In this document: positions 59,225-64,000 of the stretch, piece by piece
Position numbering within the stretch: the first letter of the stretch is position 1
Layout: every line of letters starts with the position of its first letter
Origin: Armatimonadota bacterium
GTDB taxonomy: Bacteria; Armatimonadota; Fimbriimonadia; Fimbriimonadales; Fimbriimonadaceae
Direction of reading: 5' to 3'
Assembly (NCBI GenBank): GCA_025360125.1
Contig: JANYCU010000037.1
Location: 1 to 64,000 of the forward strand
Length of the DNA: 64,000 bases
The notes under the pieces: generated by a model
Databases searched by the model: none
What the model saw: the letters and a program-made list of their open reading frames with translations, nothing else
What the model was told of the DNA's origin: nothing
Made by a program: the position numbers and the translations under genes

Positions 59225-61742
59225 GGGGTATCAACGTGATTCCGTTAATCGTCAATCCCGAATAGCGATTGGTTGATCGGAAAGTAACATTTTTCAATGC
59301 TTTTGGCTTTGTTTTGAACCGAAAGCAGGTTAAATCGTTATTCCGCTCTCCAAACAATGTAGACCCGGGGTCATCACTCGATCGAACGTGGTGTCCGTAA
59401 TAGATCGGCGACTTATCTTGAGTTCCATCCGCATAAGCCACGGTCATTTCGGCAATGACTTCACCCGCCATCAATTGCGCATCGCAGCTCAAGGCAAAGG
59501 CCACTTCTTTTGCTGTTCCGTTCAGAGAAACTTCGAGCGATTCGGGAGCAGTGATGCCAGCAGGTGTGATTCCCGGTAACGACATTCCTTCCAGAAGCGA
59601 AAACTTGATGTGACCAGACTCGAAAATAGTCCCGCGCCCAAACAGCTGTGCAGGAGATGCCACGGTGGGTGATTGGCTTGGGTAGTACATTTTGGCGAAG
59701 ATATTTGCCGCGTTGTACGGCAACTGCTCAATTCTCTCGGCTCGACCGCTCCATCCGTAGTCTCCCGCAAGCACCATCGCCGTAAATTGATCCAGGCTCC
59801 GAAGCATATGGGCTTCATCGCTTACCGTTCCGGCCCAAGTGGTTTGTAAGGTTCCAGCCCCTTCAACGTCAGCCGCAACATCAAAACCGCGCACGTTCTC
59901 GGGTCTGTACCAAGTTGAGGCAATCGGATGGAATCCTTCAAGTTTCCATTTTTGAAGCGACTTGAGGAAGGGAACATGGGCTTGCTCGGCTTTGTAATGC
60001 CAATCGGCGATCATCGACCCCTTAGGAATCGCAGCCCGGCGCTTGGCTGCGTTACTCGCATCATCACCATTGGTTGCGTCAATGGCCTCGTTCGGCGCCA
60101 AGCCTTCGTCACCCCAAAGCATCAAATTGACATGATTGTCTTTGGCCATCCCCCCCAGAGATCCCAACATATACTTCCAGAGTTCAGTCGTTAGGTCTGG
60201 ATTTTTGGCAGTAAACCCTCGAAGGTCAACTTCATCCAATCCAATGTGAATGGTGGTTGGCTTCAGAGTAGTAAATACTTCGGACCAAATTCCACCGATC
60301 AATTCCTTTGCCCCTGGCTTCCTCGGGTCCAAAGTGTAAGGAACCGATGGATTGACCGCAAGGTCTTTTCTTGAGCCCGTATCCAATAGCCACTCCATGT
60401 GACCGAGGCTTTGAATGAGCGGAATCGGCTCAACCTCTTGCGATCGATACCACTTGAAGAGTTTGGCGAGGTCTGCCACTTTCATCGTGGCGGGGTCTAC
60501 CGCTGGCCACAATGAAGCCCAGTTCGTTCTTTCACATTCCAACACAACTTTGTTGAATCCTAATGGTCGTAAAACGTTGGTCCACAACTTTTGGTGAAAC
60601 TCAAAGGCGTCGGGCCCGACAAAGAGATGCACTCCGCGAAAATCTGAGCGGGGTTCATCCTCTATCACGCCTGTTGGCAAACAGATTTTTCCACCTCGAA
60701 TGAACGCCATCTGAGCCAGGCGGTACATGGCATTTCGCAAGCCAGCTGCCTCTTGCCCATAGACCGAAATCGAGTTCTTGGTGATTTTGACGTGGTAGGT
60801 TCCTTCTCGCTGCTTAAAGTCCGACATGCCACCGTCAAAAGCGATACGGTTTTCTAACGAGCCAACTTCAGGCATTTCAAATCGCTTCTCAAGCTCGCTG
60901 CGGAAAAGGTCGAAGAACTTCGGCCTTCCCGCCGGGAAGTTCCAGAGGTTGCTGATCGTGAGAGTGTGATCCCAATCCAAAACCGACATCTTCGGATTGG
61001 GAATAATAGGTGGAATCGTTTCGTCGGGCATCACTCCGTCTTTAACCGGAATTGGAGCAAGAACAAGTTTTTTTGCGGCCCCAGGCGTCGACGGCTCAAC
61101 CCCAATGACATACTCTGAATGGACCTTGGTTGGAGTCCCTTTGTGGACTGGTAGTGCGAGAATTCCTTGCCAATACACCGGAGCGGCTTCGGCCCACTCC
61201 TGATCATATTTACGCCCATCAAAGGTGGTGACTGGTTCGCTCGATGTTAGACTTACGGTGGCTACTTGGCTTAAAAATGAAGTGATTTTAGCGGGGGATG
61301 ACAAGAGTCGTTTGTCTAATCCTCCGATCGGGGCTAATTGGGGCACGGTTCGCGTGACACCATCAAAGGTAGCTCTAGCATTTCGAAAGGGTGGAACCCA
61401 AATCAACCCATTGTTCAGCTCAATCAGTGCTTCGCCATTGCCATTCCAGTTAAATTCGTGGTCAATCGTAAGCTGGTTTCCGTTCTTGCGATAAGTGATG
61501 GTTCCGGAAGCTCCACCTTCGTTGAACTTAACTTCGACCGTTCGGTCGTCAATCCGCTGGACAACTTGGTCTTGCCAACGACTGCTGTAATATCCTTTGG
61601 TCCAACCCGGAGCATAAAACTGAAAGCCCGAACCACGAATCACCGGGACACCGTTAGAAGAAACCGTCAGACCCTCGTGCGGCCGAACATAGAATTGGAT
61701 TTCCGAAGTCTTTATTTGAGAAAGAAGGATCCAAGCAAGCAC
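59199..61742 (-). CDS. Secreted GH20-like beta-N-acetylhexosaminidase
   Basis: 847 residues from a GTG start. A short hydrophobic N-terminus suggests export. Residues 20-260 are a beta-rich N-terminal part; the GH20b-type domain precedes a catalytic barrel from about residue 370, with DFRGVHLFVG, then the acid pair in T-T-I-H-I-G-L-D-E-V-D-L, where the canonical motif is H-x-G-G-D-E. The adjacent D-E is intact while the second Gly is Leu. Substrates are usually N-acetylglucosamine or N-acetylgalactosamine glycosides. A TAGAAT box 6 bases before the start lies inside the end of ppk, though co-transcription with ppk is also likely (9-base gap). Confidence 0.85.
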   Translation of the reverse strand: MLAWILLSQIKTSEIQFYVRPHEGLTVSSNGVPVIRGSGFQFYAPGWTKGYYSSRWQDQVVQRIDDRTVEVKFNEGGASGTITYRKNGNQLTIDHEFNWNGNGEALIELNNGLIWVPPFRNARATFDGVTRTVPQLAPIGGLDKRLLSSPAKITSFLSQVATVSLTSSEPVTTFDGRKYDQEWAEAAPVYWQGILALPVHKGTPTKVHSEYVIGVEPSTPGAAKKLVLAPIPVKDGVMPDETIPPIIPNPKMSVLDWDHTLTISNLWNFPAGRPKFFDLFRSELEKRFEMPEVGSLENRIAFDGGMSDFKQREGTYHVKITKNSISVYGQEAAGLRNAMYRLAQMAFIRGGKICLPTGVIEDEPRSDFRGVHLFVGPDAFEFHQKLWTNVLRPLGFNKVVLECERTNWASLWPAVDPATMKVADLAKLFKWYRSQEVEPIPLIQSLGHMEWLLDTGSRKDLAVNPSVPYTLDPRKPGAKELIGGIWSEVFTTLKPTTIHIGLDEVDLRGFTAKNPDLTTELWKYMLGSLGGMAKDNHVNLMLWGDEGLAPNEAIDATNGDDASNAAKRRAAIPKGSMIADWHYKAEQAHVPFLKSLQKWKLEGFHPIASTWYRPENVRGFDVAADVEGAGTLQTTWAGTVSDEAHMLRSLDQFTAMVLAGDYGWSGRAERIEQLPYNAANIFAKMYYPSQSPTVASPAQLFGRGTIFESGHIKFSLLEGMSLPGITPAGITAPESLEVSLNGTAKEVAFALSCDAQLMAGEVIAEMTVAYADGTQDKSPIYYGHHVRSSDDPGSTLFGERNNDLTCFRFKTKPKALKNVTFRSTNRYSGLTINGITLIPLKGAKSPS

Positions 61743-61751
61743 GTAATCATT

Positions 61752-63827
61752 CTACGTTCGAAAACATGATTTGGAACTTGGATGTTGCATAAACCAATCT
61801 TGGGAATTCAGTTCAACCGCGTTTTTCTTCTTTTCCTTCACATATTCGCCAGTAGAATTGAGTCGCCATGACTTCTCCGTGTCTAAAAGACTGTTCTCGA
61901 GAATATGGCTTCGGATATGCAGTTTGAGATTTGAATCGAGAACGGGCGCTAGCACTTCGACACGACGGTCTAGATTCCGACGCATAACGTCGGCACTTCC
62001 GATATAGACCTCAGGATCTTTGTCATTTTCAAACCAATAGATTCGGCTGTGCTCTAAGAATCGGCCAATGACAGAGTTAACGGAAATATTCTCGCTCATC
62101 CCCTTCACCCCTGGCCTTAAACAGCAAACTCCACGCACGATGAGGTCCACCCTCACACCAGCATTTGATGCTTCATAAAGGGATTCAATAACCTCGGGAT
62201 CAACCAAAGCATTGATTTTCCAGATGATTCTCGACACCTTCCCGAGCTTTTTGTTGCGAATTTCGCGCTGAATTTTCTCCATGATTCCATCACGGAGGTT
62301 GACGGGAGCGACCAGAAGTTTGCGATATTGGGTTTGCTTGCTAAATCCGGTTAGGTAGTTAAACAGTTCGGCAATGTCTTGAGTGATGTCTTCGTCGCAC
62401 GTAAACAGTCCGAGGTCCGTATAGAGACGAGACGTTACCGGATTGTAGTTGCCCGTGCCAATATGGGCGTAGGATCGCAGCCCACCTGCTTCTCGCCGTA
62501 CAATGAGGCATAGCTTTGCATGGGTCTTCATTTCCGAGAAACCGTAAGTGACGTGCACTCCCGCGCGCTCCAATGCGCGGGCCCAAACAAGGTTATTACT
62601 TTCATCGAATCGCGCTTTAAGCTCAACCATTGCGGCGACCTGCTTATCCTCTTCGGCGGCATCAAGCAGACTTTCGACAATTTTCGACTCAGTACCGACG
62701 CGATAAAGGGAAATTTTTATGCCGAATGCCTTGGGGTCATCGGCAACCGATCCAACAAACTCTTCTACGGGACGAAAAGAATCATACGGATGATGAAGGA
62801 GAACATCTTTCTGAGAAACTTGCTCGAAAATTGAAGTGTGATTTGTAAGTTGTTCAGGCAAATAAGGCTGAAAAACAGGAAACTTCAACGCAGGCTTATC
62901 GATCTTTGCTAGCTCCCACAAAACTTCCATCCCGAGTGGTCCATCGATCACCATTAAATCTTCTTCGTCGAGACTCAAGAGGCGGAGTAGGAGTTCTCGC
63001 GTGGACGATGGCATGCTTTTGTGAACTTGTAACAGCACCGGGTCGCCAAATCGGCGAAGTCGAATAGTTTCTTCGATTGTCGAAATAAGATCGGCGGCCT
63101 CCAATTCTCTAATTTCAACGTCTGCATCTCGCAGCACCCTAAAGAGGGATGCACCCTTGATTTCGAGGCCCGGAAAGAACATTTGAATGTTCCGTATGAT
63201 GAGCTCCTCGAGCAAAACAAAGTCATTTCGTTTTGGCGTTAAGCGTATTGCTCGGGCGATAACCGTTGGTACTTTTACACGCGCCAATCGAGGCTCTTCA
63301 CCTGGAGCCGCCAGTTCGACGACAATGTTAAGTGATCGATTTGAAATAAATGGCACCGATACGGCTGGGTACAGAACCAACGGAGTGCAGAGCGGAAAAA
63401 TTTCCGACATGAAATACTCATCGAGTTCTTCAAGCTTTTCTGGCTTCAATGAATGGATGGGACGAAGGTGAATGGCTGCCTTGTCAAGTTGAGCAAGAAT
63501 ATCATCAACTAATATTCGTGCCGCTCGATTTCGCATTGGGGAGCTTATGGATGCTATCGCTTCAAGTTGGTCACCCGCCGTTAATCCGTCGGGTGAAAGC
63601 ATTTGCACTCCGGCTTCTACTTGTTCGATGAGTCCGCTAACCCGAACCATAAAGAATTCGTCAAGGTTCGACTCAAATATTGCTAAAAACTTCAGCCGCT
63701 CCAACAGCGGATTGAGTGGATCGGCCGCCTCGTTAAGGACCCTCTGGTTAAAGTTCAACCACGAGAGCTCACGGTTAATAAATCTTGACTCAACTGCGCC
63801 GATCGGCTTCTTCTTGGCCTTGCTCAA
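61752..63827 (-). CDS. ppk: Polyphosphate kinase 1
   Basis: 691 residues from a TTG start that overlaps the ppx stop (TTGA), with GGGAGG upstream. All four PPK1 domains are present: N-terminal RELSWLNFNQRVLNEA, head domain, then HHPYDSFRPVEEFV, the ATP-site VELKARFDESNNLVWA and the first catalytic His in E-M-K-T-H-A-K-L-C, followed by GTGNYNPVTSRLY and the second active-site segment E-H-S-R-I-Y-W-F-E-N. It makes long-chain polyphosphate from ATP. It pairs with an exopolyphosphatase directly upstream. Confidence 0.94.
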   Translation of the reverse strand: MSKAKKKPIGAVESRFINRELSWLNFNQRVLNEAADPLNPLLERLKFLAIFESNLDEFFMVRVSGLIEQVEAGVQMLSPDGLTAGDQLEAIASISSPMRNRAARILVDDILAQLDKAAIHLRPIHSLKPEKLEELDEYFMSEIFPLCTPLVLYPAVSVPFISNRSLNIVVELAAPGEEPRLARVKVPTVIARAIRLTPKRNDFVLLEELIIRNIQMFFPGLEIKGASLFRVLRDADVEIRELEAADLISTIEETIRLRRFGDPVLLQVHKSMPSSTRELLLRLLSLDEEDLMVIDGPLGMEVLWELAKIDKPALKFPVFQPYLPEQLTNHTSIFEQVSQKDVLLHHPYDSFRPVEEFVGSVADDPKAFGIKISLYRVGTESKIVESLLDAAEEDKQVAAMVELKARFDESNNLVWARALERAGVHVTYGFSEMKTHAKLCLIVRREAGGLRSYAHIGTGNYNPVTSRLYTDLGLFTCDEDITQDIAELFNYLTGFSKQTQYRKLLVAPVNLRDGIMEKIQREIRNKKLGKVSRIIWKINALVDPEVIESLYEASNAGVRVDLIVRGVCCLRPGVKGMSENISVNSVIGRFLEHSRIYWFENDKDPEVYIGSADVMRRNLDRRVEVLAPVLDSNLKLHIRSHILENSLLDTEKSWRLNSTGEYVKEKKKNAVELNSQDWFMQHPSSKSCFRT

Positions 63828-64000
63828 CTGGCAATCCTCCCGGCGGCCATTTCAAGAATCGCTCCCTCGCGAACTCCGAACTCGCTGATCAGGCATTCTT
63901 CAATCCCAAAGTGCTCCATCAATGCTAAATAAACCATACATCCGGGAAGCAAGGTTCCCGCACGCTTTGGCTTGACATTAAACCTCGAACCAATTCGATC
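63824..64000 (-). CDS. ppx: Exopolyphosphatase (Ppx/GppA), C-terminal end; runs off the right edge
   Basis: The last 58 codons only, entering from the right edge. K-R-A-G-T-L-L-P-G-C-M-V-Y-L-A-L and C-L-I-S-E-F-G-V-R-E-G-A-I-L-E are the C-terminal hallmarks of Ppx/GppA enzymes. The stop TGA overlaps the TTG start of ppk, so the degradation and synthesis enzymes are translationally coupled. The nucleotide-binding N-terminus is outside the window. Confidence 0.8.
   Translation of the reverse strand, partial: DRIGSRFNVKPKRAGTLLPGCMVYLALMEHFGIEECLISEFGVREGAILEMAAGRIAS

Noticed and set aside
1-64000. tRNA, rRNA and CRISPR arrays
   Set aside because: No cloverleaf with a T-arm consensus, no rRNA segment and no regular repeat-spacer array were seen by eye; a covariance search would be needed for certainty.

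Overview
This window looks like chromosomal DNA of a diderm, heterotrophic bacterium. The best guess, from the style of the proteins and not from any search, is Armatimonadota, perhaps Fimbriimonadia. The reasons are an LPS-export outer-membrane protein (LptD) with its inner-membrane partner, many secreted or Tat-exported proteins, several glycoside hydrolases of types common in that group (GH116, GH172/DUF2961, GH36-like, GH2, GH20), Tat-dependent Gfo/Idh/MocA oxidoreductases, and a TIGR03790 lipoprotein. Coding density is high, genes are on both strands, and I saw no tRNA, rRNA or CRISPR.

Layout. 1-322: edge of an IS3-type element and a gene-free stretch with hairpins and a CAAGTG tandem repeat. 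323-3006: minus-strand operon cupin, metY, CoA-binding protein, membrane protein. 3175-5402: small membrane-anchored protein, GrpB-like protein, MFS transporter. 5644-15454: sugar-related block with two Tat-exported Gfo/Idh/MocA paralogues, GH116, GH172, an S10 carboxypeptidase, DinB-like and small conserved proteins. 15577-18231: dapB followed by three cyclophilins. 18286-24021: two SHOCT proteins (one frameshifted), a zinc-ribbon ABC exporter, an amidase, a glycosyltransferase and a thioredoxin-fold protein that lacks its cysteines. 24018-26015: GH36-like glycosidase.

26164-31374 is a compact five-gene cassette: a substrate-binding protein fused to an OmpA peptidoglycan-binding domain, an ABC permease, an ABC ATPase, and two unrecognised coiled-coil proteins. 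It is the best candidate for an undescribed system. 31402-38849 holds a serpin, GNAT, orphan sufB, gpsA, crcB, a DUF559 nuclease flanked by inverted two-hairpin repeats, and glycerate kinase. 38840-43425 holds an MFS transporter, small conserved proteins, an AlkZ-like winged-helix protein, two MmcQ/YjbR paralogues and a 36-residue zinc ribbon. 43426-43760 is gene-free and contains a structured repeat-like element. 43761-48466 holds aspartate kinase with a separate ACT-domain partner, a GT39-like membrane protein and an ABC-2 permease. 48566-52114 is a large GH2 enzyme. 52111-58103 is an envelope operon (TIGR03790, plsY, Zn-ribbon membrane protein, LptF/G, lptD). The right end holds manC, GH20, ppk and the end of ppx.

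Two general features stand out. Many start codons lie only 5-10 bases after a good -10 box (TAnnnT), which suggests widespread leaderless mRNAs. Many neighbouring genes overlap at ATGA or TTGA (co-directional) or at CTAA (tail to tail).
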